Of a stretch of 40,730 nt of DNA, positions 1 to 8,369 are shown one piece after another. The DNA lies in contig JAJRZU010000072.1 in the NCBI GenBank assembly GCA_024275075.1, positions 1 to 40,730 on the forward strand, written 5' to 3'. The DNA is from Deltaproteobacteria bacterium (GTDB taxonomy: Bacteria > Desulfobacterota > JAJRXV01). The notes under the pieces were generated by a model. That model was given only the letters and a program-made list of their open reading frames with translations. It was not told where the DNA came from and ran no database searches. Both the position numbers and the translations under genes were made by a program. Position 1 is the stretch's first letter. Every line of letters starts with the position of its first letter.

Positions 1-175
1 AAGCCGACATCGGAGGCTTATATCAGGTCAAGCGTTACGCTTGCAAGCCGACATCGGAGGCTTATATCAGGTCAAGCGTTACGCTTGCAAGCCGACATCG
101 GAGGCTTATATCAGGTCAAGCGTTACGCTTGCAAGCCGACATCGGAGGCTTATATCAGGTCAAGCGTTACGCTTG
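1..175. repeat. 44-bp tandem hairpin repeat, about four copies
   Basis: Four head-to-tail copies of a 44-bp unit begin at 1, 45, 89 and 133 and run off the left edge, so the array may be longer. Each unit contains two potential hairpins: AAGCC/GGCTT around a 9-nt loop, and CAAGCG/CGCTTG around a 3-nt loop. The array starts directly at the 3' end of the gspM-like gene. A diverged relative, in the opposite orientation, occurs three times at 15528-15813. The units are near identical and there are no spacers. Confidence 0.95.
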
Positions 176-700
176 TTAAGCTTCTGTGAATAGTGATACT
201 AACAGCGTCAGGTTAATATATTTCGGTCCTTTCGCGTAAGTCGTTTTGATCTTGAACCCCTTTATTTTAATCATATACGGGAGCGACTCCAGCTTATATA
301 CAAAATTCATCAGCTCATCTAACGTTACGTTCTTGAGCGTTATCTCCACCCCGTTCTCCTGGAAATTCTTATCCCTCACCGTTTCATGCGTCTTCAGGCC
401 GGTCATCTTCTCCTTTAAGTCTGTGATGTTAGCGATCCGCTCTAACAGTGACGGCAATGTAACATTCTTCGCCGATTTCGCTATCTTAGCCTCCATCCCC
501 TTGGTAGCGCCCTGAATGACATTATACTCCTTCTTCAGCCTTTGCAGCTCAGCGAGGTTAGTTGTGCCGGCCTGCACCTGTCTGTCTATCCGCTTCAACT
601 TCTTCTTGACCGGGTTGATGACCATGGGGAACGCCAGAAGTACAACGGTAAGCATCACCGCCACGAGAATGACTATTTTTTCTCTCTCATTAAGGTTCAT
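176..700 (-). CDS. gspM: T2SS inner-membrane protein GspM-like
   Basis: A 174-residue protein and the last gene of the secretion operon. A short cytoplasmic N-terminus leads into one membrane segment (about residues 9-28), then a charged coiled-coil stretch (about 30-75) and a small alpha/beta periplasmic domain. This is the architecture of GspM/PilO, which partners GspL in the inner-membrane platform. The start ATG overlaps the end of the gspL-like gene by 11 nt, indicating translational coupling. Sequence identity within this family is always low, so the call rests on topology, size and position after gspL. The stop lies at the edge of a 44-bp repeat array. Confidence 0.8.
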   Translation of the reverse strand: MNLNEREKIVILVAVMLTVVLLAFPMVINPVKKKLKRIDRQVQAGTTNLAELQRLKKEYNVIQGATKGMEAKIAKSAKNVTLPSLLERIANITDLKEKMTGLKTHETVRDKNFQENGVEITLKNVTLDELMNFVYKLESLPYMIKIKGFKIKTTYAKGPKYINLTLLVSLFTEA

Positions 701-2270
701 TTATCCCTCTTCCCTCTTCCCGCTTCAACGCTATTTTCATTGAAAATTTAACTTTTGAGTGATCCGCGGTAAATTTCGCGTACTCCATCTTCACATCACC
801 GAAAAGGTCTGACTGCTCGAGGCTTAGCTTCAACTCATCAGTCTGGTTATACGACTGCGTCTCACCTAATATGCTCAGCCTCTTCCCGTTAAACGCGCAT
901 TCATATATCTCGACAAACTGCCCCTCACCGACCTTTGAAACCCTTACGCTAAGCTCGCTTACGATATCTAACATAGTGATGCCCTTGCTGAGCAGGGCGC
1001 CGAAACGCTCCACCTGCTTCGAGGCGTCCTTTATCTTCTCTTTTATGACAGCCAGCTCGTTACCCCTTGCGGTAACGTCAGGGAAACTCTCATTAAAGGA
1101 GCGGAATATCTGCCGGTCGATCTCGCTCAGCTGCGCCTGCTGCGCCTGCTTCTTGATAAACAGATCAACGGTATAAAACGTGAGCAGCACCATAACCATG
1201 ATAAACACTTTTATAAGTGATGAGTATAAGTACTTGGATTCTTTGATGGATGTGGTCTTGTCGCGCTTGAAGTCTATGTTGGAGATGTTAGCGGTGTTAC
1301 GCGCCCTTAGCGCGATCCCGCAGGCGACTACAGAAGCTTCATCCCCTGCCCGCCTGCCGCTCTTTTGCATCAGATCGTTTATGCCCGCCTTGACAAAGCT
1401 TATATTCAAATGATCCTGCAACTGCCGCTCGATACCATTCATCTTCGATGAGCCGCCGGTAAGCAGTATCTTTCCCAGCGGCTTTTTGTTCATCAACTCA
1501 AATGAGATTATATTCCGTTTAAGGGTATCCGCAAACTCACTCAGGCAGTCATCGATTATCCCCCGCGCATCCTTAGGAACATGTTCACCCCTCTTGAGAT
1601 TATCCGCTTCTTCAATCGATATCCCGAGCCCATGGCTTATCCGCTCGTTGATGTACCCGCCGCCAAAATCGATCGTGTGCGAGTACGCGATCTCACCATT
1701 ATCGATAACGGTCAGGATTGACTTGGTATGACCGACATCTAAAAGAGCGTGGCGCTCGCCATCGTCAAACGCGTAAGAGAGCGCCGAGAATAGCGACAAC
1801 GTCTCGCTGTCAATGTATTTCGCCTCCACCCCCGCCTGCTCGAATATCTGCACCGCGCTTTTGACGTCGCTCTTCATAGCCACCTGTATAAAGACGTTCG
1901 GTGTGTCGTGGCTCTTCGACGCCAGCTGATAATCCGTAACGATGCTCTGCGACGGGAACGGTACATAGTTATCCACCTCATAGTCTATCACCTGATCGAT
2001 TTTGCGCTTATCCGTGAGCGGCAGTTTCAGGAACCGCCCGGATACTTTCTGTGACGGCACCGCACCGATAATAGTGTCATCCCCCAAGCGGTTCGTGCTG
2101 ATCATCCTCTTGAGCGCGTCAGCGGCCTCCGCGGCGCTGTCAGCGGCATTCATATCCAGCGGCTCACAAAAAGAGTCGATAAACTCGAACCCGCCGCCGA
2201 GCCGGTTCTTCAGCCTGACAGCCTTAACGCTGTACGTACCGATATCGATACCTAATATCTTTTGCGCCAT
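690..2270 (-). CDS. gspL: T2SS platform protein GspL / PilM-like
   Basis: 526 residues. The N-terminal two thirds is an actin-like PilM fold: an IGIDIGTYSVKAV phosphate-1 motif at residues 6-18, a second phosphate loop around LLDVGHTKS, and an adenosine-type motif around ILLTGGSSK. A single membrane segment (about residues 353-372) follows, then a PilN-like periplasmic domain of about 150 residues. A PilM-PilN fusion is the organisation of GspL, which links the GspE ATPase on the cytoplasmic side to GspM. The gene lies 3 nt after gspK and overlaps gspM. Automated pipelines might call it pilM; the operon order favours gspL. Confidence 0.88.
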   Translation of the reverse strand: MAQKILGIDIGTYSVKAVRLKNRLGGGFEFIDSFCEPLDMNAADSAAEAADALKRMISTNRLGDDTIIGAVPSQKVSGRFLKLPLTDKRKIDQVIDYEVDNYVPFPSQSIVTDYQLASKSHDTPNVFIQVAMKSDVKSAVQIFEQAGVEAKYIDSETLSLFSALSYAFDDGERHALLDVGHTKSILTVIDNGEIAYSHTIDFGGGYINERISHGLGISIEEADNLKRGEHVPKDARGIIDDCLSEFADTLKRNIISFELMNKKPLGKILLTGGSSKMNGIERQLQDHLNISFVKAGINDLMQKSGRRAGDEASVVACGIALRARNTANISNIDFKRDKTTSIKESKYLYSSLIKVFIMVMVLLTFYTVDLFIKKQAQQAQLSEIDRQIFRSFNESFPDVTARGNELAVIKEKIKDASKQVERFGALLSKGITMLDIVSELSVRVSKVGEGQFVEIYECAFNGKRLSILGETQSYNQTDELKLSLEQSDLFGDVKMEYAKFTADHSKVKFSMKIALKREEGRGINEP

Positions 2271-2273
2271 AAG

Positions 2274-3182
2274 TTATTCTTCCTTTGAATATAATAGTTT
2301 TGTCGCGGCGCTGTCCACCCGCATATAACTGACGATCCTGTACGGGATATCCTCCACCGTACCGGTAGACGAGACCCTGTAGTACCGGTTCTTCAACGTC
2401 AACGCGCCCTTTATCTCATTAAAAACATCACCCAAAAACTCAAGCTCGTTTATATCGGTTATCTCCGCTTCTTCCCTGCGCTCGATTATCTCCTGGACAT
2501 CGTACTCCGTGAGTTCTGAAGATAGCGCGAGCAGCACCTCTTTCGGCGCCTCGTTGATGTTTATCAGACCGTTTGAGTAGATGGTGCAGTACTTCTTCAA
2601 TGTGTTAAAGACCTCATCATCGATACCTTTCACCAGCCTGAGCTCGTCCATCGAGTCCAGGTGCCCGTTCTTGCACGGGTACGGCTCGGGCAGTGTCTCA
2701 TAATATGCGCTCTCGGCGCCTATCCCCTCAAAAGGCTCATCATCAGTATCGATCCAGTCCACGAGATTGACATAGACAGAATAATCAATATTGAAATTCT
2801 CTAACAAATTCAGGAACATATTTTTTACCTTGGGGTATACCATAATCTTGTTGATATTTATCCTGCCCTCTTCGCCATCCATGTGTATAGTGACGAACCC
2901 GTCACCCAGCGGCAGCGGTTTGCCATACAGCATTGGCTTCACGTCAGCTACCAGCTCGCCCATAAAGCTCTCGACATCGGATTCTAAGTACAGCTTCACG
3001 AACTTGATACCCGATTTCGCGAGGTAGCCCGCCTTCATCTTGTTCATATAGTTCTGCGCAACGTCCACGTTGATATTCGCGTTGTAATTGTACTCGATCA
3101 CCACCGTTGTCAAAACGGCCGTCACGAGCAGCGTCAAAAGAAGCGCCATACCCTTCTGGCTCTTAAGAATATTATTTCTCAT
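2274..3182 (-). CDS. gspK: T2SS minor pseudopilin GspK
   Basis: About 302 residues from the ATG at 3182. The reading frame stays open upstream to 3314, but that part overlaps gspJ and lacks pilin features, so I reject it. The N-terminus MRNNILKSQKGMALLLTLL carries a type III signal peptide with cleavage expected after the Gly of KG-MALL and a hydrophobic helix. The large globular part contains the helix-hairpin-helix-like region typical of GspK (LININEAPKEVLLALS and nearby). GspK caps the pseudopilus tip with GspI and GspJ. It lacks the Glu+5 of major pilins, as expected for this family. The start overlaps the gspJ end by 11 nt. Confidence 0.92.
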   Translation of the reverse strand: MRNNILKSQKGMALLLTLLVTAVLTTVVIEYNYNANINVDVAQNYMNKMKAGYLAKSGIKFVKLYLESDVESFMGELVADVKPMLYGKPLPLGDGFVTIHMDGEEGRININKIMVYPKVKNMFLNLLENFNIDYSVYVNLVDWIDTDDEPFEGIGAESAYYETLPEPYPCKNGHLDSMDELRLVKGIDDEVFNTLKKYCTIYSNGLININEAPKEVLLALSSELTEYDVQEIIERREEAEITDINELEFLGDVFNEIKGALTLKNRYYRVSSTGTVEDIPYRIVSYMRVDSAATKLLYSKEE

Positions 3183-3981
3183 CTGACTTTTTTTTATCCT
3201 CATCTTTGGCATCTTTATCCATGCTGTCGCCGCTTTTCGTACCACCGAACTGCCTGTCGCCCGTGACGCCGCCATAGTCCGGTAGCTCAAACGCCGCCTC
3301 GAACTTCTGCACATATTTACTTTCTACGTCATCGGCGCCGTTATCACCGGCTATCAACCCGAACTTGACGAGCACGCCACGCGGCATGAAGGTGAGTGTC
3401 GGTTCCTCGATATCCTCCCCGAACTCACCGACAGTCGAGAACCCGTCGTTATACGCCACGATATCAAAATACGCAATGGAATCGGTCAGCTTGACCTTTT
3501 CGCCGCCCTCTATCAGATCGTCATCGATGATCTTGCTCTCTTTCCTGTACAGTACCTTCTTACCATCATCACCGGACTTGATAAAGTAACCGACCTCGCA
3601 CTGGTCAGAGGAGGCGCCCTTCCCCATCATATAATGCGAGTATGAAGAGAAGAACATCCCGTCAACGGGCACTCCGTCTAAATCCTTGATATTCCTTATA
3701 ATAAATTTATCCTCACCGGCGGACTTCGACAGGAAAGCGGATTTCAAGTCACGTTGCAATATACCCATCAGCGCCTGCGCATCCCTCGTCTGCCTTGCCC
3801 CGTTGCTGTCCATCCTGCTCTTCGCCTCCATGATCGAAGTGAATACCGGCAATACTATCATAATGATGATCGACATTATGAAGACCGATATCAGCACTTC
3901 TACCAGCGTGAAGCCGTTGTTTTTACTGTATACATACTTACTATACACATATTTACTTTGTCTCTTCAATTCCACCTTCAT
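3172..3981 (-). CDS. gspJ: T2SS minor pseudopilin GspJ
   Basis: 269 residues with a prepilin signature NNG-FTLVEVLISVFI, the cleavage site after Gly at about residue 23 and the conserved Glu five residues later. The long globular domain fits GspJ, which forms the pseudopilus tip trimer with GspI and GspK. The leader contains an exact short duplication, YVYSK repeated twice in the ten residues before NNG, probably from a 15-nt slippage; it lengthens the leader but should not affect cleavage. The C-terminal 25 residues are rich in Lys and Asp and likely disordered. The ATG overlaps the gspI end by 29 nt. Confidence 0.9.
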   Translation of the reverse strand: MKVELKRQSKYVYSKYVYSKNNGFTLVEVLISVFIMSIIIMIVLPVFTSIMEAKSRMDSNGARQTRDAQALMGILQRDLKSAFLSKSAGEDKFIIRNIKDLDGVPVDGMFFSSYSHYMMGKGASSDQCEVGYFIKSGDDGKKVLYRKESKIIDDDLIEGGEKVKLTDSIAYFDIVAYNDGFSTVGEFGEDIEEPTLTFMPRGVLVKFGLIAGDNGADDVESKYVQKFEAAFELPDYGGVTGDRQFGGTKSGDSMDKDAKDEDKKKSDEK

Positions 3982-4399
3982 CGAACATAGAACCGGTGAG
4001 ACCGGTTACATAAGTGGTGACTCTTAATGTATGTTCCCGCATCAGAGAGCTGAAGAACACAGTGAGCGTCACTTCCTGTATCAATGGCAGGAGAGTCTCG
4101 CGTACGTTGATCTTGTAGCTGTACCCCTCGTATTCATCCTCTAATACCACCTCTTCACCCTCACCCAATTCAAAATCGGCGCCCAGCTCCTTCTCTGTCA
4201 TGATCCGTTGCGCCAGAAAAGTCGCTTTCGTGAGCTTGTTCGTATAGTCATCGAGCCCGATGGTCGTGTTAAAGAGCGTAATCAGCGAGACGAACACCAC
4301 GGAGATGATAGCCAGCGAAATCGCTATCTCTAAAAAAGTGAAGCCGCGTCGCCATCTTATGCGGTCACATCTCACTCTCTGGTTCATAATAGTTGTCAT
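3953..4399 (-). CDS. gspI: T2SS minor pseudopilin GspI
   Basis: 148 residues. The prepilin motif RRG-FTFLEIAISLAII lies near residue 18, followed by a hydrophobic helix and a compact domain. Size, motif and position between gspH and gspJ identify GspI, which seeds the tip complex. The start at 4399 overlaps gspH by 35 nt. A second Met four codons in (MNQRVRC) is an equally possible start, and I see no strong ribosome-binding site that would decide between them. Confidence 0.88.
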   Translation of the reverse strand: MTTIMNQRVRCDRIRWRRGFTFLEIAISLAIISVVFVSLITLFNTTIGLDDYTNKLTKATFLAQRIMTEKELGADFELGEGEEVVLEDEYEGYSYKINVRETLLPLIQEVTLTVFFSSLMREHTLRVTTYVTGLTGSMFDEGGIEETK

Positions 4400-4901
4400 A
4401 AATATCTATCTCACCGGTAAGGACGTTGACGTCCAGCGTCTTCACATCCTCGTTCTCGTTCATTATATGTATCAGCGTCTTCTCCACCATCCCCGATGTG
4501 AAAAAATGCGTGTACGTGTCGCTGAAAGTCACCTTACCGCCATAAGCGGTGGTTATGTCAACAAAACTTACACCATCCTCGAGCGCCGACGCGCCAAGCT
4601 CCTTCTCCTCATACTCCTTTTGCATATAACCCGCCCTGGTCTTTATTATCTCATTCAGAGAATACGTATTATCATCTATGTTATATTTAATACGCAGTTT
4701 CTTCCTCTTGAATATCGACTCATTGCGCGCAAATATTATCGAGCCGGCGATCTTGCGCGCTGATTTATCCAGGTTGATCCTTGTGCCCGACTCCAGCTTT
4801 GGTATCACGAATAGCAGAAATACCGCGAATATCATGATCACGATCATCAGCTCTATCAACGTAAAACCGCGCTCGTTATAAGGTGTTAGTTTAGGTCCCA
4901 A
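4365..4901 (-). CDS. gspH: T2SS pseudopilin GspH
   Basis: 178 residues with the prepilin signature ERG-FTLIELMIVIMI at about residues 11-24, Glu+5 present, followed by a beta-rich domain. GspH connects the tip complex to the major pseudopilin. It overlaps gspG by 16 nt upstream and gspI by 35 nt downstream, so the pseudopilin genes G to K form one tightly coupled translational block. Confidence 0.9.
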   Translation of the reverse strand: MGPKLTPYNERGFTLIELMIVIMIFAVFLLFVIPKLESGTRINLDKSARKIAGSIIFARNESIFKRKKLRIKYNIDDNTYSLNEIIKTRAGYMQKEYEEKELGASALEDGVSFVDITTAYGGKVTFSDTYTHFFTSGMVEKTLIHIMNENEDVKTLDVNVLTGEIDIYDNYYEPESEM

Positions 4902-5323
4902 TTCCCGATATCCTTATCAAAGCCCTCGCCGCCCTCGACACCGTCGGCGCCGTAGGAGAAGAGGTCATAATTCCGCCCTTTCGTTCCCGGGTTCAGGTAC
5001 ATATATTCACTGTCCCATGGGTCGAGCGGAAGATTCTCGATATATCCCCCCTCTTTATACTTCGTCGGCAGCTTACCGACAGTCGGCTCAAATATGAGCG
5101 CCTCTATCCCCTGCTCGGTCGTGGGGTAGAAACCGTTGTCGATCTTGAACATCTTTAGCGCGGTCTCGAGTGTCTTGATATCCGCCTTCACCTTTAGCAC
5201 CTTCGCCTTATCAGGTTCGTCGCTTATGTTAAGCACGACCACCGTGACAAGCACACCGATGATGACGAGCACCACCATCAACTCGATCAGGGTAAAACCG
5301 CCTTGTTTTCTATTTACTGACAT
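4886..5323 (-). CDS. gspG: T2SS major pseudopilin GspG
   Basis: 145 residues, the usual length for GspG. The leader MSVNRKQGG-FTLIELMVVLVIIG is followed by the family hallmarks TTEQGIEAL, a PLDPW motif, and a C-terminal YDLFSYGADG segment that forms the calcium-binding loop in characterised GspG proteins. It is the structural subunit of the pseudopilus. A GGAGGG ribosome-binding site precedes the ATG on the minus strand. A 137-nt gap with two palindromes separates it from gspF. Confidence 0.97.
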   Translation of the reverse strand: MSVNRKQGGFTLIELMVVLVIIGVLVTVVVLNISDEPDKAKVLKVKADIKTLETALKMFKIDNGFYPTTEQGIEALIFEPTVGKLPTKYKEGGYIENLPLDPWDSEYMYLNPGTKGRNYDLFSYGADGVEGGEGFDKDIGNWDLN

Positions 5324-5460
5324 ATTAAATTACCCTCCTGTAATAAAAATCATTTTTTAACCACATAGCACACTGAGTAGAACACAGAGACCACAAAGGT
5401 TAGCTTTTTGGTGGGTACAGCCCACCCTGCGTCTGCGGCATCATACCGCCTCCCTCCTGT
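5324..5460. other. gspF-gspG spacer with palindromes
   Basis: A non-coding gap inside the T2SS operon. It holds a 17-nt palindrome GGTGGG...CCCACC at 5411-5427 and a GCGGCAT/AT(A)CCGC hairpin at 5435-5449. The latter matches the recurrent short-hairpin type seen at 10563, 21082, 32089 and 40601. The stretch around 5359-5400 resembles the ACCACA/CACAGAG-rich intergenic filler common in environmental genomes. No U-tract follows the palindromes in the direction of transcription, so they do not look like classical terminators. Confidence 0.75.
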
Positions 5461-6681
5461 TTACATGTTTATCTGGTTCAGCTCAAATATCGGTAATAGT
5501 ATCGATATCACTATAAACGCCACGACCCCGCCCATGACAAGTATCATCAGCGGCTCTATCACCGACGTGAGCCCGAGCACCATAGCCTCGACTTCGCTCT
5601 CATACGCGTCCGCGACCTTGTCAAGCATATCCTCTAACTCACCGGTCTTCTCACCGACCGCGATCATCCTTGTGACCAACGGCGGGAAGACGCCGGTACT
5701 CCGCAGTGTCACCGCTATGCTCTCCCCCTCCCTGACACTCACCGCCGCGTCCCCAATCGCTTTTTGGACAATAACGTTATTGACGATGTTCTTGACGATA
5801 TTCATCGAAGTCAGCAGTGGAATTCCGCTCTTTAAAATAGTCGAGAGCGTCCTTGAGAACCGCGTTATTATTATCTTTTTCGTGAGCTTCCCGAAGGCCG
5901 GTGTCATAAGGACGAAGTTGTCGAACCGCTGCCTTCCACCCGTCGTTCTCAGATACTTCCTGATAAAATATACCGCCAGGATTATCAGCAGTATAACAAT
6001 GAACCAGTTATCTCTCAAAAGGTTGCTCGTGCCGATCAAGAGCTTTGTTGGTAGCGGTAGCTCCTTTTTGTAATTATTGAATATCTTTGTCACTTTCGGT
6101 ATCACGTAGGTCAAGAGGAATGATAGGACACCGATACCGACAAACATCATCAGGATCGGGTACGCGAATATCGCCTTTATCTTCCTGACAAGCTTCACCT
6201 GGCTCTCCTGGAAGTCGGCCAGCCGTAGTAAAACAACGTCAAGAGCGCCCGACGCCTCACCGGCACGCACCATGTTGACATAGATATTCGAGAATACGCG
6301 CGGGTACCCGGCAAACGCGTCAGCCAAAGCCGTCCCCTCGTTCACGCGCTCTCTTATCGATGTAATTATCCTCTTTAGCTTAATATTATCAAGTTGTTCT
6401 ATCAATGCCGATAACGACTCGATCATCGGTAGCCCCGCGTTTATCACAGTGGCAAGTTGCCTTGTCATCAAAGCGACATCAGCCTTGGGAACCATCTTGG
6501 TTATACCGCTTAGCGCGCCCGCTTTCTTCTCTTTATGCTCCTTGGTCTCCTGCGTTATCTCCGTCGGGAATATACCGGCTTTGCGAAGCTTGCTCTTCGC
6601 GGCCTTGATGCTGTCGGCGTCGATATAGCCCTTGGCGCCCCTGCCCTTCTCAGAAAACCCTTTATATTCAAATACTCCCAT
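5461..6681 (-). CDS. gspF: T2SS inner-membrane protein GspF
   Basis: 406 residues with two tandem GspF/PilC helical-bundle domains (about residues 65-190 and 270-395), each followed by membrane segments near 170-195, 220-240 and 375-400. The N-terminal start MGVFEYKGFSEKGRGAKGYIDADS is the conserved strand preceding the first domain. GspF is the polytopic platform protein that couples the GspE ATPase to pseudopilus assembly. It lies only 3 nt from gspE, so the two are co-translated. Confidence 0.96.
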   Translation of the reverse strand: MGVFEYKGFSEKGRGAKGYIDADSIKAAKSKLRKAGIFPTEITQETKEHKEKKAGALSGITKMVPKADVALMTRQLATVINAGLPMIESLSALIEQLDNIKLKRIITSIRERVNEGTALADAFAGYPRVFSNIYVNMVRAGEASGALDVVLLRLADFQESQVKLVRKIKAIFAYPILMMFVGIGVLSFLLTYVIPKVTKIFNNYKKELPLPTKLLIGTSNLLRDNWFIVILLIILAVYFIRKYLRTTGGRQRFDNFVLMTPAFGKLTKKIIITRFSRTLSTILKSGIPLLTSMNIVKNIVNNVIVQKAIGDAAVSVREGESIAVTLRSTGVFPPLVTRMIAVGEKTGELEDMLDKVADAYESEVEAMVLGLTSVIEPLMILVMGGVVAFIVISILLPIFELNQINM

Positions 6682-6684
6682 CTA

Positions 6685-8358
6685 TCAGACCTCTTGTTGG
6701 GTTACCCTGACAACCTCTTGTGTCGTCGTTATGCCGGCGATCACTTTCTTCGCGCCATTCTCCCTGATGGTAGTCATGCCGCTATCCACAGCTTTCTTCT
6801 TGATCGTGTTCGAGTCCTGCGTCTTTAATATCAATGACTTGATGGCATCGTCCATGACCAGCAGCTCATATATACCAGTCCTGCCTTTATAGCCTGTGCT
6901 AATACACTTCGGACAGCCTTTGCCGCGGTGCAGGACGCCGCCGGTCAGCTCAGAGCGCCTTATGTTCAGCTCCGCCAGCTCCTCGTCGTTTGGTACGTAA
7001 CTCTCTTTGCACTCGCCGCAGATGACCCTGACAAGACGCTGAGCGTAGACCGCGACCAGCGATGACGAAACGAGGAACGGCTCTATATCCATATCGATCA
7101 GCCGTGTGATAGCCGTTGCGGAATCGTTGGTGTGTAGCGTACTAAGCACGAGGTGACCGGTAAGCGACGCCTGAATCGCTATCTCCGCGGTCTCTTTGTC
7201 ACGTATCTCCCCGACCATGATGATATCCGGATCCTGCCGCAGAATCGAGCGTAGCCCGTTGGCAAAGGTCAGGTCTATCTTCGGGTTGACCTGTATCTGC
7301 CCGATACCCTTGAGCTGGTACTCCACCGGGTCCTCGACGGTGATGATGTTCTTGTCAGTCGAGTTAAGCTGTGTTATCGCTGCGTAGAGCGACGTGGTCT
7401 TACCAGAGCCGGTGGGTCCGGTGACGAGTATGATACCGTTACTCTTATTGATCACCCTCTTCGTCTTTAAAAGCGTGTCCTTGTCCATACCGATATCCTC
7501 GAGCGATAAAAGGACGCTGCTCTTGTCTAAAAGCCGCAGTACGATCCGCTCACCGTGGCTCGTCGGTACGACCGATACCCGTATATCTATGTCGCGGCCG
7601 GCTATCTTTATCCTTATCCTGCCATCCTGCGGGAGGCGTTTCTCGGCGATGTTCAGGCCTGCCATGATCTTTATCCGCGATGTGATTGCAGACTGGTAAC
7701 GTTTCGATACGTTTAGGATATTGTACAGCACGCCGTCCACCCTGTAGCGGACGATGACAGTCCTCTCAAACGGCTCGAAATGGATATCCGATGCGCGGTT
7801 CTTTACCGACTGGAACAATACCGTGTTGACAAGGCGGATAATCGGCGCCTCATCCGATGCGTCAAGTAGGTCTTTCGGCTCCTCTAACTCGTTCGCGATC
7901 GAGCTCAGGTTCTCCTCCTCTAGACCCTCCATCATCTCTTCCGCGGTGTGGGAGGTCTTGTCATAAAAGGAGTTAATAGAATCCATTATTGCGCCGCTTG
8001 TCGCCAGAAAAGTCTTGATACGCGAATTAAACAGCACCCTTAGCTCACCCATAAGCTCTATATCAAACGGGTTGGAGAGCGCCACGGAGACCGTGCCCTT
8101 CCCCTTTTTGAACGGTACGACATGGTACTTCTTCGCATAATTTATCGGTAGCTTGACCAGCAGGTCATTTATTGCCGGATCATAATCTATCTCTTTGATA
8201 TAAGGAATGTTTAACCGGTCACCGATACCGGTCAAGAGATCCTCTTCATTATCGCAGTTCAGCTCTTTTGCGACCTCTTTCAGCTTGAAGCCGTCGGGCA
8301 TGGCGCCGGTATCGAGCTCTTTCAGCATATTGTTAAGCGGTCTGTTAAATAACATCAT
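6685..8358 (-). CDS. gspE: T2SS assembly ATPase GspE
   Basis: 557 residues. The N-terminal domain (1-130) binds GspL in relatives. The catalytic core shows Walker A GPTGSGKTT at 314-322, an Asp box around VEDPVEY at 341-347, Walker B with DIIMVGEIRD at 378-387, and a His box GHLVLSTLHTNDS at 401-413. A tetracysteine zinc motif is intact: CGEC at 447-450 and CPKC at 482-485. All residues needed for ATP hydrolysis are present. It powers pseudopilus extension from the cytoplasmic face. The gap to gspD is 11 nt. Confidence 0.97.
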   Translation of the reverse strand: MMLFNRPLNNMLKELDTGAMPDGFKLKEVAKELNCDNEEDLLTGIGDRLNIPYIKEIDYDPAINDLLVKLPINYAKKYHVVPFKKGKGTVSVALSNPFDIELMGELRVLFNSRIKTFLATSGAIMDSINSFYDKTSHTAEEMMEGLEEENLSSIANELEEPKDLLDASDEAPIIRLVNTVLFQSVKNRASDIHFEPFERTVIVRYRVDGVLYNILNVSKRYQSAITSRIKIMAGLNIAEKRLPQDGRIRIKIAGRDIDIRVSVVPTSHGERIVLRLLDKSSVLLSLEDIGMDKDTLLKTKRVINKSNGIILVTGPTGSGKTTSLYAAITQLNSTDKNIITVEDPVEYQLKGIGQIQVNPKIDLTFANGLRSILRQDPDIIMVGEIRDKETAEIAIQASLTGHLVLSTLHTNDSATAITRLIDMDIEPFLVSSSLVAVYAQRLVRVICGECKESYVPNDEELAELNIRRSELTGGVLHRGKGCPKCISTGYKGRTGIYELLVMDDAIKSLILKTQDSNTIKKKAVDSGMTTIRENGAKKVIAGITTTQEVVRVTQQEV

Positions 8359-8369
8359 ATAATCCTGAC

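Noticed and set aside
1-175. CRISPR array
   Set aside because: The 44-bp units are directly contiguous without variable spacers.
3183-3314. Upstream extension of the gspK frame
   Set aside because: It lies inside gspJ, lacks pilin leader features and precedes the natural prepilin start MRNNILKSQKG.
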